Positions 34,806-46,243 of a DNA stretch of 64,000 nucleotides are shown piece by piece (positions within the stretch are counted from its first letter, which is position 1; the number at the start of each line of letters is the position of its first letter). Below the pieces are notes generated by a model. It saw nothing but the letters and a program-made list of their open reading frames with translations, had not been told where the DNA came from and did no database searches. Origin of the DNA: Malus domestica (Eukaryota; Streptophyta; Magnoliopsida; Rosales; Rosaceae); assembly GCF_042453785.1 (NCBI RefSeq), contig NC_091663.1, positions 22,528,501-22,592,500 of the forward strand. The letters run 5' to 3'. A program made the position numbers and the translations under genes.

Positions 34806-37800
34806 TAGAATTTCGTCCCCGAAATTCCAGCAACCAACTAAATCAACCATACTCCAACAATAGCTTCGGGTAAATCTCTCTCATCCGATTCTCTTTCTCC
34901 CACCTACTTTTCTACTGAATGATTTCCTTCACAAAGCTTTTACTACTTACTCTGTCTTAATTCTCAGGACCTTCTTTTTCCAATCCAAAGTCGTCCTTGG
35001 TTCCTTATCAAGTCGAATCCAATTTAATTCTCAATAGTTACACCATAATCCCATGTGACAAATCTGCCACCTAGTGACAACGCATCAAACACAAAATACA
35101 TTATGTGCCTTAGCCAATTCTGAAGGCATCACAAACTTGTATGCAACTTCGTCGATTCCTTTAATGATCAAAACGGACTGATGTATTCAAGACTTATCTT
35201 GTCTCCCTTTCTGAATCTTACTATTTCTGTTCATGGTGAAATTTCCAAAAATATTAAACCATTTACCTTACACACTTGATTAGTGGCATATCCATCTGTT
35301 GATCTCTTTTGCCATTCCTGGTTACTTCAGGTTAACTTAATCACCTGAATACTTTGAGGAGACTCATCCATAGTCTCAGGGTCTACTAAAACTCTTTCTC
35401 GATCGAATCTTTCTCTACCCAGAAACATTCCATTCACAAGTCATCAAAAACCGACTCACGTGACACATTTCATGGTCCTTATGGCGTTACTTCGGAAACT
35501 GCACAACCAACATACTTAAGAAACTTAGCAGTTCCGTAATCTAATTCTCTTTTCCATAAAACAAATAAGTAGTGTTGCACTGTCTGGGAAAGGTTGTTAC
35601 TCAACACTGGGGTAAATGTACTAACTTGTTACTTAACAAGTATAACTTCTTCTCGATCTTCCATTCTTAATTTTTCTTCCGTTGGTTTTCAATCCACAAG
35701 ATGATACTCTTGGCAAACATGCCAGATATTAATCTTACTGTAGTCTTCTCACCAAGTGCTTCAGCTAGAACAAACTTTACGATCACCCTGATCGTACAAT
35801 CATGTTCATTAAGCAATACAATTCACTTTCGCTACCTCATATCAAATTCCTTCCAAGTAATGGATATTGAAGACTTTTTGGATTCGAAAAAAAAAAATCT
35901 TGCATTCCCACTAAAATATAATGTCTCCATAACTTCACAGCAAGAATGGTAATCGTGACTTCCAAATCACCAGTAGGGTAATTCATCTTATGAGATTCCA
36001 TTTATCGTGAAACGTATGCAATCACCCTAACATTTGCATTAGTACATATCCAAGAACATTTAATGTAACATCACCATATACCGATAATTATCGCTATCTT
36101 CTGGGAATATTAAAATACGTGCATGAGTGAGGAAATACTTCAGTTGTTGAATCCTTTGCTTACAATTCCTTCCCACTCATACATAACCTCTTTTCTCATC
36201 AGTCTCGTTAATGACAACGCAATGACTGAAAAATCTTTCACAACCATCCAAGATAGCCTGGTAAGCTAAGAAATTCCAAATCTCAATTACGACTCGTGGT
36301 TGTTCCAAATTCTCAATTTCTGCTATCTTTTAAGGATTCACTTGAGTACCTTAAGCAGATATAACCATTCTCAGAATGTCACTTGATTCATTTAACTTTA
36401 GCCTTTGCTAAACTTAGCATACAACCAACGTTCTCTCAATCTTTGCTTCATCGACTTATTACATTTACCTGCTCTGCTCTGGCTTAGAGTATACCAGAAT
36501 ATCGTCAATGAAAAATGATATCTATTTATCAAGGCATTATTGGAATACTTCATCCAATAATTCATAAAACAGCATGAGTATCCATATAGCATCACCAAAC
36601 TTCATAAAGACTATAACGAGTCCAGAAAACCATCTTATGATCAATGTCACTTATAATATTCAATTGGTAGTAACCAGATCTCAATTCAATCTTTGAATCT
36701 TCGCAATTACTTTTGAGCTGGTTAAATAAACATCAGTACATCACCATGGATAACGGTTCTCAATCGTTACCCGACTCCATTGTCTATAATCAATGAACAG
36801 TCTCAAGATCCATTTTTCTTCCTCACCAACAAACTGGGCTCCTCAAAAGTGTTGTACTAGGTTGAATAAAACTTTTATCAACCAATTCTCTCAACTGAAT
36901 TTCCAATTCCCTTAACTCATCCTGAACCAATCTCCAATATAAATTTATACCTGGCAACAAATCAATAATGAACCTCATATCTCTGCCTGAAGGCAATCCA
37001 GGTATACTTTCAAGGAAGACATCAAGAAAAGTCTAACTCTTTCGACATTATTCACACTACTCCAAACAACATCATTTAGCACCACATGAGCTAAGTATTT
37101 TTGACAGCCTTTCGAAAACAATCTCTTTGCTCTCACAGCATAAATAATGGCTGAACTTAATCCACTTTGCATACTTACAAAAGTAATCTCTGGTCATCCA
37201 GATCGATGGAAAGTACTGGTTTCCCTTAACATTCCGTCTTGTCACAATTATAACCAACCAATCTAATGGAACAGAATTAACTGATACAATATATATTCTA
37301 TTACTACTAAGCATTCCAAATAAGTACAATACTAACATAAAATAATCTACCGGTTTGCTTGCTTAACGAATCCACGAATGAGTTATTAATATTACGGTCT
37401 GCAGCCCGCAATACTGATAAATCATCGTTGTCTCGATAAGTAGGCAACCACTCACAAAGATATAACATTACTATTTTGTCACTCAATGCAAAATACATAC
37501 ACTCGTCTCAACTACATTTATTTACTACTCTCTAGGTAATAACATACATCATAAGAAATATATCAGCCGAAGTCAACTAGAATGACCAATACGGTTGATT
37601 CAACTCTTATCTCAATAATACGTCGGCCGGATCCACTCCGCGTGGTCGGCACGGCCGAGCCTATAACTCACCAATTTCTCATGTGTCAGTCGAATCCACT
37701 TCTCATGGTCTGTACAGCTGAACATATAACTCATCAAATCTCTTTGTACTCACGGTCAATCCGACCAAACTACTAAGTCCATAACTCTGCTGAATCGACA

Positions 37801-38842
37801 CTATGATATCATGGAAAATTGTTGAGTACAACTGATTCTAGGGACGATTCACAATTCTGTGTCCCCTCTGTTCACATAAACACATTCATTAATTTCACAC
37901 TTCCCAAAGTGTTAATTTTGTACCTGCTGCACAAGGTACATTTCCTTTACTCGAGACACCTTGTCTCAAATATCGGGGATTACCAGTATATCCATCACTT
38001 TTACTCTGACCAGCTACATTAAAACCTCAGCTGGAAGAATTAACTCTAGCTTCACTTCTTTCGAAGCTCTGAATCTTTCTATATCCTTGATAAGACGAAT
38101 CATTAACTTTATCGTCTTCTTTTAATTCCCATTCATTTCTTATTCTTCTTTATTCTCGTTGATCATGTTCTCAAAGTCCTCAAGACTCAACAACATCTCG
38201 TATATTCCTGGTAAGAAGTACAATGGATAGTGGTCACCCAAAATACCACTTCCCTTTTGCCACCCAACTTAAAACAACATAACACCTCCACCAAATTAAC
38301 AACAATATCTGGATGAAACGAGGCAAGTCTGAAAACTTTCTATAATATCCCTCGATCATCACTTTCCTTGTCTCATATTTGTAAACTCTTGTTTACTACC
38401 ATCGATAAATGCCGGAGGGATAAACTTTTCCTTTAAACAAGTCCTTAAACAATTCTCAATCGACTGATTCCTCTGGTGACAACAATTCATACTCCTGTTT
38501 CCACCAGGATACAAATTCATAACCAAAACCAGGTAGTCGTCTCGACCCCTTGTCAGAAGGAAATGTCCTTTGACTTGCATAACCTGAAACATCTTTTCCA
38601 AATGGTTAAACCGTTACTTCGCTCCCTCAGGTTCATCATTTCATAAGGTGATTCAAATTCAACTCATAACCCGTCTTAAAATGTCCATTTTGATAATATA
38701 CTGAATCACCATAATAATAGTTTCCCCTAAACCGCTATATTAGGGAGACTAAATTCCTCTAACTACGTGGCTTGCTACGAGGCGGTGTAGTTCTGACAGA
38801 ATTCACTCGGAAATTCTCAAGATGTCCAAGATTGCAACCATG
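34806..38842 (-). pseudogene. gypsy-2 remnant gag-pol
   Basis: Only fragments can be read on the minus strand. Gag is at 38601-38359 (SIENCLRTCLKEKFIPPAFIDG, KQEFTNM). A pre-RT block is at 37172-36975 ([20 protein letters not shown]). RT scraps are near 36850-36480 (FIDYRQ, VTIENRYP). The last two match the gypsy-1 polyprotein closely, so the ancestors were related. Stops and indels are dense and no enzyme is usable. Confidence 0.75.
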
Positions 38843-38855
38843 CTCTGATACCAAC
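38843..38855 (-). other. gypsy-2 primer-binding site
   Basis: On the minus strand GTTGGTATCAGAG follows the 5' LTR and contains TGGTATCAGAG, complementary to initiator tRNA-Met. Confidence 0.88.
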
Positions 38856-41678
38856 TGACACACCCCGTCCCGAAGGAGGGCATGCTGGCCGTCACGTGAG
38901 AGTGACGTAACCATTTGCACAGTACGGAAGCTTTAATTATACAATTTATAAGTTGATACACCCGAAGGTGAGTCCTAATTTTTGTCCAATCTGTCAGAAC
39001 ACCGTCGAATTCCTCGTAGTCACCACACCTTTGTGATTCCTGAACCTGGAGGGGCGCAAAACCAAAATTGAGTGGGTCAGTAAAACAATTCTTTTCCAAG
39101 TCCAAACATTTCTCAAAACGTTGTAACCCCTCTCCGTAAAACCTGTATACTTTCCCAGAAATGTAAAATATAAATATACATATATATTCTCAAAACTTCA
39201 TTTTTACTATCTCAACATTATCTCTTTATCAATCATGCCATGCCATGTCATCTCAACATTTCTCATATTAATTATGCCATGCCACATCATCTCAACAGTA
39301 ATAAGGTATGAATGCATCAACATAATCATATCAGGTGCAAGAAAGTAATCAACCGTAGGCCCTCTAATAGCCCTGTACGGTTGAACCTAGAGCTCAAAAT
39401 CTATCATTATCACTCTACCGGAGTCACCTCTGTGACCCGTCCGGCCTTCTGCACGCAAGTTACGCTCTAGTGCTTCTCATAAATCATCTGTGCACATAAT
39501 CTAAGGTCACCCACCAGTCGGAATCTCACTAACACTCTCGCGACTGGTCTGTCGTACCCACTCCGCGTGGACTGTACGACTAGCATCTACTTGGATCCAA
39601 GGCGAGCGTGCGATGCGGTGAATACTATAAGCACTAAACCATGGTGCAGGATTTGAGCTCAATATATATCATCATCATCATAACAGTAATTAAATACTCA
39701 TCTGTGCGTCCACCGCACCATTTCATACATATGCATCATAAATCAATTCTTACCTGTGCGTCCACCGCACCAATTCATACATATGCATCATAAATCAATT
39801 CTTACCTGTGCGTCCACCGCACCAATTCATACATATGCATCATAAATCAATTCTTACATGTGCGTCCACCGCACCAATTCATACATATGCATCATATATT
39901 AATTCATGCATGGCATTTCAACTCACATTTCTATATACTTTTCATATCAATTCTATGCATGGTATTTCACTTCCCGTTTTTCCACATAACTCATATGCAT
40001 TTCATTTTAAACATATTTTCATTTCAATTCAATTTCTGGGAAACGTCAAGTATATATATATACGGAAAACAAAACTGCCCACTCACCTGGAGTTCGTCCA
40101 ACAACTCCCTAGCACCACACATCAAGGCGTCATGACGATCGCCGCCTAGAATAGTAATCAAATCCAGGCTCAGAATTCATATCGATAGAATACATAACTT
40201 ATATAAAATACGTCACTACGTTGATCGATCCGGAAGATCTGCCACTCAGATTTTAAATCCATAACTTCCAGAGGTCCACATTATACCTCTAGGACAACAT
40301 CCTAAAATTTCATTACCATCCAACGGTCGGATCTCCGTCAATTTCCAAAACTAAGTGACGGTTAACATTTTATATTATGGACTTACAATTCCAATTCCGG
40401 AAGATCCGTAACTCGGATTCCCAATCTGTAAGTTCCAATAATCCTCAAATATTACGTATTACAACGTATCAAATTTTGGTGACGATCCAACGGTCGGATC
40501 ATCAATTCACATTTTCACCTAAATGTGAAAACTATAAAACGTTATTTGAACACCTAACCAACAATCCTCAATAACTTTCTCATACGGTGTTCAATTTAGG
40601 TATATGAATATACCACAGTGATCTACTCGACGTCACGGACGTCGACATATTTTTAAAATAATTTTATTTTTATTTTTTATTTTTACTGTAGCACCTTCTT
40701 CTTCCTTGGGTCGCCGGACTGGTTTTTCCGGCGGCCGTTTTCTGGGCAGTTTTTCAAATTGCCATAACTTTGTCATTTCTCAACGAAATCAAGTGATTCA
40801 AAAACGAAAGTTGTAGCCCTTGAAGAGACAAAGAGAATGGTACCTTTCAAAATACCTAGTGCGCCGTGGTTTGGCCGGAAACTGCCTCGAAAGCCTCGGA
40901 GGTCGCCGGAAACTGGGTATTTTTCAAATGAGTATAACTTCTTCAATACTCAACGAAATTGAGTGAAACAAAAAGGAAAGTTGTATTACTTGACGAGACG
41001 AAGAGATTGATACCTACCTCGACTCCTAACTCGCCGGGGATTCGCCGGAAAACGCCTCGAAAGCTCCGGCCAAACTTTGAACTTATCGATCTCCGTGTTC
41101 TTACGTCCAAAAACTTCCAACGAAGCACTCCGAGCTTCCTTGGGACCTCACTAAGCTCACTATGAGCTTGGATTGTCCTAAAAATCAACCAATTCAAAGC
41201 TCATGAACAGTACACTTTCATGGGGAGTTTAGAATCTAGGTTTTCCGAAGTAAAACTTACCTGAAATGGATACCAACGTGATCGTGAAGTCCTCAGGATT
41301 CCAATGGTGGTCTCAAACTTGACGTTGGTATAGATTTAGGGTGGTTTTGGTGGTGGTCCGTGTGAGTTCGAAGGAGAGGGAGAGAGAACTGAGAGTAATC
41401 GTGAGGGAGGAGAGAGAGAGAGTGTGAAGGACAGTATACGGGAAATGGGGAGGGAAATAAGGAATGGGGATCCCACGTGGTCCTTTTCCAATCCCCAACT
41501 CTAAACCACAAAATTTTAACCTAAAAATCTAAGTTCCATCCTTATTAAATTCCATTTTATTTTCAAAACTTAGGAACTTAGATAATTATCAACTTGAGCT
41601 TCACATACTTAGTATTTCTTAAGGGCAATTTCGTCCATTCACAGCCACGAATGTAATATTTTGGAACGGGCTGTGACA
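38856..41678 (-). repeat. gypsy-2 5' LTR (right copy)
   Basis: 2823 bp, same length and, as far as I compared by eye and by translated frames, same sequence as the left copy. It includes the 52-bp repeats, here at 39702-39909. Confidence 0.93.
39702..39909. repeat. four-copy 52-bp tandem repeat in gypsy-2 right LTR
   Basis: Counterpart of 32815-33022 at the same offset within the LTR, with the same unit number and the same divergent last unit. Confidence 0.9.
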
Positions 41679-41683
41679 TTTCC

Positions 41684-41737
41684 ACCCTTAAATTTCTTAG
41701 GCTTTTGAAAATGAGGTTTAATTCCTGATTGTTCCAT
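41684..41737 (-). pseudogene. copia-1 gag, first codons
   Basis: The minus strand from ATG at 41735-41737 reads MEQSGIKPHFQKPKKFKGG and then runs into the gypsy-2 target duplication; the rest of gag resumes at 31968. This establishes that gypsy-2 inserted within the copia-1 coding sequence. Confidence 0.82.
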
Positions 41738-41750
41738 ATTGTTCGAAGAT

Positions 41751-42492
41751 TGTTGGAGAACAATTCATAAATAAATAAAAAATAACAGAAATAACAGAAC
41801 TTGAAATACTTTATTGACGAAAAATACTTGTTATACAAAATGAAATAACAAGAATGAATACAGGAATTAAATTGGTACTAACTTGATTAATCACAGGTAG
41901 ATGCTAGCACAAAAGCTATGTCCTTCGAACAATATCTCTTGTGCTTGTGGTTCTACAACGTCTGCTTGACCATGATACAACTACCTAATTCTATAACCCG
42001 AACTAGATTATAGAATTCTAGCGAATTGTTTTATGTGTTTACTCTCTGGAAATTTTGTACAGAAAAGAAAGAGGAAGAAAATGATGATCCTATTTGGAAA
42101 CTGTGATTGCAAATATATATGTTGTTTCACACCCTTTCAAATACATGTTGAGCATATTTGAAAACACACGACTCTTTCTAAGAGTTATGTCTCTTAATGA
42201 AACGTTTCTTAATTAATATGTTAACTAAAAAACTTAATCTGAAATTAAAATTAATGAACTTGGATTAATTTTAACTTCCAAGGCCCAAGGCCCTTGTCTT
42301 GATTAATTAATATTAATTGTATTAGGCTATATTGTACAAACTTAATCCACACAACCATAAGGCCCAAACCTTCAATCTATTTCCAAATGATCCAAGTTCT
42401 AATTACTAGAACATAGGACTAGACCTATTTAAATGGCAATGGGAACTAAAAGTTCCCTGATGTGGGACACTAAGAGTCTCAAAACTCCAACA
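41751..42492 (-). repeat. copia-1 right LTR (5' in element sense), uninterrupted
   Basis: 742 bp with TG...CA ends. It provides the undisturbed version of the Helitron target (GATTAATTAATATTAATTG near 42301-42320). Only 13 bp separate it from the gag start, too little for the usual primer site. Confidence 0.88.
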
Positions 42493-42498
42493 ATAACC

Positions 42499-42877
42499 TA
42501 TTTATTTGCAATCACAGTTTCCAAATAGGATCATCATTTTCTTCCTCTCTCTCTTCCGTACAAAATTTCTAGAGAGTAAACACACAAAACAATTCGCTAG
42601 AATTCTATAATTTAGTGCGGGTTATAGAATTAGGTAGTTGTATCTTGGTCGAGCATACATTGTAGAACCACAAGCACAAGAGTGGGACGGAAATAATGTT
42701 CGAATGACATAGCTTTTGCACTAGCCTCTACTTGTGGTTAATCAAGTTAGTACCAATTTAATTCCTATATTTATTCCTGTTATTTCATTCTGTATAGCAA
42801 GTATTTTTCGTCAATAAAGTATTTCAAGTTATGTTATTTTTGTTATATTTTATTTATTTCTTTATTGTTCTCCAACA
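42499..42877 (+). repeat. inverted partial LTR of the copia-1 family
   Basis: Reverse complement of about 41751-42125, beginning in TTTGCAATCACAGTTTCC and ending GTTCTCCAACA. It differs by scattered substitutions from the neighbouring LTR, so it is not a fresh inverted duplication. It is followed by ATCAT, close to the GTCAT flank on the far left side of the nest. Confidence 0.82.
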
Positions 42878-44758
42878 ATCATGCCTTATACTGCTGAAAG
42901 GCTTTCAAGCCACTCTTCCATCAACCTAGTTGCTCCAATTGATAACATTTTATACTTTGCATATGCTATAAGTTTGTTGGCATTCTTGTTGAATGATCTA
43001 AACTCATTGAGTGTGAACCTCAAATTGGTTTAATTTACAAAAATGTTGAATTTATGAGAAAAAGGAAAAATTGAATAATTAGGACTCTGTACACAGATTC
43101 ATTGAACTAATTTTCAATGATTGAGATTAAACAAATTGACTAGATTGGATGATGTATCTTAATGAATTTAGTCAGCACACATTCCATCCCGTCTCCTAAC
43201 TACAGGTAATCAGGTAATCAAATTATCAGCAGATGTGAGCAAGATGGCATACCCTTCAGAAGAGACAAGGATCTTCGTTTGAGGATGCATGTTCAAAATG
43301 GAATAAAAGGCATGCTGAACATGGTCTTATTGTTGAATGTAGACCTAGCAATTGTGTTGTATTTCCTGTGTTCGTGTCGTTTTCGTGACACATTGGATAT
43401 CTTAACAGGTAGTGTTGTATAATACCTGTTAAAATAAACGGGTAATATGACTGATCCCGAAATCGACCCGTTAATATTTACGGGTAGTATGACTAGACCT
43501 ATTACCCATTAAAAAAAATTAAAAATCAATAAATAATCAAATGAAAAACATAATACTAAATTAGTATCTACATATCACATTGTGAAAATTTGAAATAACC
43601 AGAAATGATCGTATGAAGAGTAATCCCAATTAAATAGAGAGACTATCTAGGATGAAATCGAGGATAAAATATCTAATCCTCATAGGATTATGACTACGTT
43701 GCCTAATCATTAAGGTATCCTAATTTGACTTGAATTAGGTGTCGATCGATTGGGAGATAAGTAGTATCTTTAATGGCTTAAGCCTAGTTTGTCTTACTAT
43801 GACTATCTGACTTCGCTTGGTATTCTAACTTCGTTTTACTAGTCTGATATGACTAAGGCTAGTCTAATCTTACTAAAAAGGCTGGCTAGTCAGGTTCGAC
43901 TAAGATGTCTATAAGATTAACCTGTTCTGATCAACATCATGTCTCGTAACTTGTTCGCCTGAGCGTCACATGCTATATACATTTTTGTTTTTCTTGCCAC
44001 TCAAGGTGCCATGTGTCATGGTCTCAATATATCATGGTCCCACATGTGCTTTGGCATAGTTGTTGTATTTATGTTACGAAGCCCTTTTGTACTGCAATCA
44101 ACTTAAGAATTTCTTATTTGACATATTAGTAGAGACTTCCATTTGGTCACATTTAATGAACTCACTATCTATTAAGTATCTATATACTTGTCTTGGTGTC
44201 TTTTGCACCAGTGGCTCCAGACTAGTCATTCTCTAAAGTGAGATGTCATATTATGTATTGATTTTTGGAATCAAATTTATACACATCCTTGTGTGGATCG
44301 CCGAAAACCTACAAAACAAACAAACAATCATAAAACAACCTAGGCACCAGTATGATATTGGCCATGAACTCTCCAATGGTCAAGTTAGTAAAGGATTTTA
44401 TAACTCAAAATGTAGGCTAGAGAGAGATAGTAAAGGATACTTTTAGTATGAACCTAAGGGGTGTATTTATTTATACTAGTTCATATAGAGACTTGTTAGG
44501 ATAGTAATCTTCATCAAACTGAGATAATCCTAGAGGAAATAAAGTTCTTCTTCTTATTAGGATTGTGGTTATTTGTGAACATGCCAATACCATAAGTATA
44601 GAAATTTTCAAGATGTACGGATATATCCTCATTGGAACTTAATTAAGTTTCTCTTTTGAGAAGCAAGTGGGTCTTTCTTGATAGGACGAATCATGCCCAT
44701 CGCTTAGAGGTTGATTATAATGACTTGCTCTGATAGTCTGTAATAGTAGATTCACTAA
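42878..44758. other. intergenic DNA with a short repeat remnant
   Basis: No gene is supported. Around 43385-43520 there are alternating motifs AACGGGTAATATGACTGA and ACCCGTTAATATT, resembling a decayed DNA transposon end. The minus strand near 42890-43010 stays open for about 40 codons but matches nothing I know. Confidence 0.4.
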
Positions 44759-45031
44759 GGGTGCATTTGGTACGTGGGACGGGACGGGACGGAACGGGAC
44801 GAGGCGTTCCGTCCCGCGTTTGGTGCGCCAAAAATGGGTGGAACGGGCTGTTCCACGGGACAGATTTTGGGTGTTTTTGCGTTCCACCTCCCCCCTGGAA
44901 CGGGTTTGTTCAACGTCCATGGAACACAATGTTTTACCATTTTAAGACAAATATACCCCATGTCTTTTTCAAAAATTACACCTTCGTTCCGTTCCGTCCC
45001 GTCCCGTCCCGTCTACGTACCAAACGCACCC
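44759..45031. mobile_element. Tourist-type (PIF/Harbinger) MITE
   Basis: 273 bp flanked by TAA on both sides (44756-44758 and 45032-45034). The left end is GGGTGCATTTGGTACGTGG. The right end, reverse-complemented, is GGGTGCGTTTGGTACGTAG. Inward both arms run into GGGAC pentamers, giving inverted repeats of about 45 bp. TAA/TTA duplications with GGG termini are typical of PIF/Harbinger MITEs. There is no transposase. Confidence 0.85.
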
Positions 45032-45034
45032 TAA

Positions 45035-46243
45035 GGGACCTTACAACCTGTTATGAAGCTTATATGTTGCTCTGGTTATTTTGGCCACCTCGATCTAGTT
45101 GTCTGAAAATTCATGGTCCCACACTAATCTTAGTAGATTGTCAAGGCTAATTGGTAATCTTATGATCATGAACATTCATAATATGTTTATGAGAGAAAGA
45201 CATCAAGAATCTAACTTCTTTATATCTCATTGATGCACAAAATTGAGTTGACCTTGTATTAACTTAGATCACACCGTAAATTTTATAAACACACAAGAAT
45301 GCAAAAATGTATGGAGGTTCAACTTGAGTTATCTACCTCTTTTGATAAATAAAAAACTCCATTTTTAAGTGGAAAGTTGTAAGTTCTGACTTTTGTGAAT
45401 AATGTGTATTATATCAAATTACTACCACTGATATAGAATTAAAAAATACATAATTGAAGTGAAAAGAGACTTGGCACTGCTTTTTGGGTCAAAAATTTCC
45501 ACTTTTTGGGTCAAAAATTTCCACGTCTAATGCGCACGCCACGCCAGATTGAGAAGTTGGACCAAATGTCTCCCATCGCCTGGGCCGTGTCTTATTTGAG
45601 TGAAATTTGTAATTGTGACGGGAACACAAATAGTATATTATATGTTTTAATAGGAATGATGGAAAATTTTATTTTACAAGTTATTAAATTTTTAGTACAC
45701 ATATCTCACTATTTATTTAATGACATATAGTGTATCACTCAGTGTACCGATCACATTGAAAAATTTATCCTTATTTGGGTGGTTGGTTGACTAATCAGCC
45801 GTTGGGTGGGGGTGGTTTCGTTGGGAGAAAGATGCAAAACTTTTTAACCTTGAACGCAACCATTGAGCCAAAGTGCTTTGACTCGCCACGCGTTAACCGT
45901 GGGTCCCACCCCCGAAGCCGCACGAGAGAGAGAGAGGGTGAGAGAGAGAGTAGTGGGTGGGCCGTCGGTCTGATAATTTCTTCTGGGTTATGTGGTGTAT
46001 GGGTTTGTGGGTGAGAGGATGAGGGATGTGTTGGCCTTGTAATTACCACTTCAATCTCCAACATTCCCATTTGCCTGAAAATATTAATAAAATAAAATAA
46101 AATTGGAAAGTCTGAATCTTTGTGTGTAAATACCAAACATGGATTAACAATTCAGATTTCTCATATCTCCAACACTGGAGGGCTCTTCCTCTTGGAGAAG
46201 AAGAAGAAGGAGAAGAAAAGAAGGGATCTTGTTCAACTCACCC
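45035..46243 (+). promoter_or_regulatory. upstream region and 5' leader of NADK1
   Basis: AT-rich non-coding sequence. A GAGA-rich run at about 45924-45950 and a purine run (AGAAGAAGAAGGAGAAG) just before the start codon are the visible features. A direct repeat of TTTTTGGGTCAAAAATTTCC occurs at about 45481-45522. The transcription start is not determinable. Confidence 0.4.

Larger units (their letters stand above)
31969..41678 (-). mobile_element. Ty3/gypsy element (gypsy-2), identical-looking LTRs, dead coding region
   Basis: A complete minus-strand insertion, 9710 bp, flanked by TTTCC at 31964-31968 and 41679-41683. The two LTRs are each 2823 bp. The primer site GTTGGTATCAGAG (minus strand) is at 38843-38855 and a polypurine tract AAGGAGGGGAGATT is at 34792-34805. 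The interior (4064 bp) has only scraps of gag and pol. It inserted into copia-1 gag and is therefore younger than copia-1. Confidence 0.92.
19085..42492 (-). mobile_element. Ty1/copia retrotransposon (copia-1), host of the whole nest
   Basis: A minus-strand copia element. Its left LTR is 19085-19662 plus 26856-27037 and its right LTR is 41751-42492. Both begin, on the minus strand, with TGTTGGAGTTTTGAGAC and end GTTCTCCAACA. Domains run gag, protease, integrase, RT, RNase H from right to left, the copia order. The element is split by a Helitron carrying gypsy-1 in the left LTR, a MULE-like element, and gypsy-2 in gag. Flanks GTCAT (19080-19084) and ATAAC (42493-42497) do not match, so the right edge has been rearranged. 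Stops and frameshifts throughout make it inactive. Confidence 0.88.

Noticed and set aside
19085-42492. a novel gene cluster in the 24-kb non-host block
   Set aside because: All long frames there belong to gag, protease, RT, RNase H or integrase of copia-1, gypsy-1 or gypsy-2, or to LTR repeats; no non-transposon cargo gene was found.
42499-42877. independent second copia insertion with its own complete LTR
   Set aside because: Only about half an LTR is present, no target duplication brackets it, and no internal sequence follows. It is reported as an inverted partial LTR instead.
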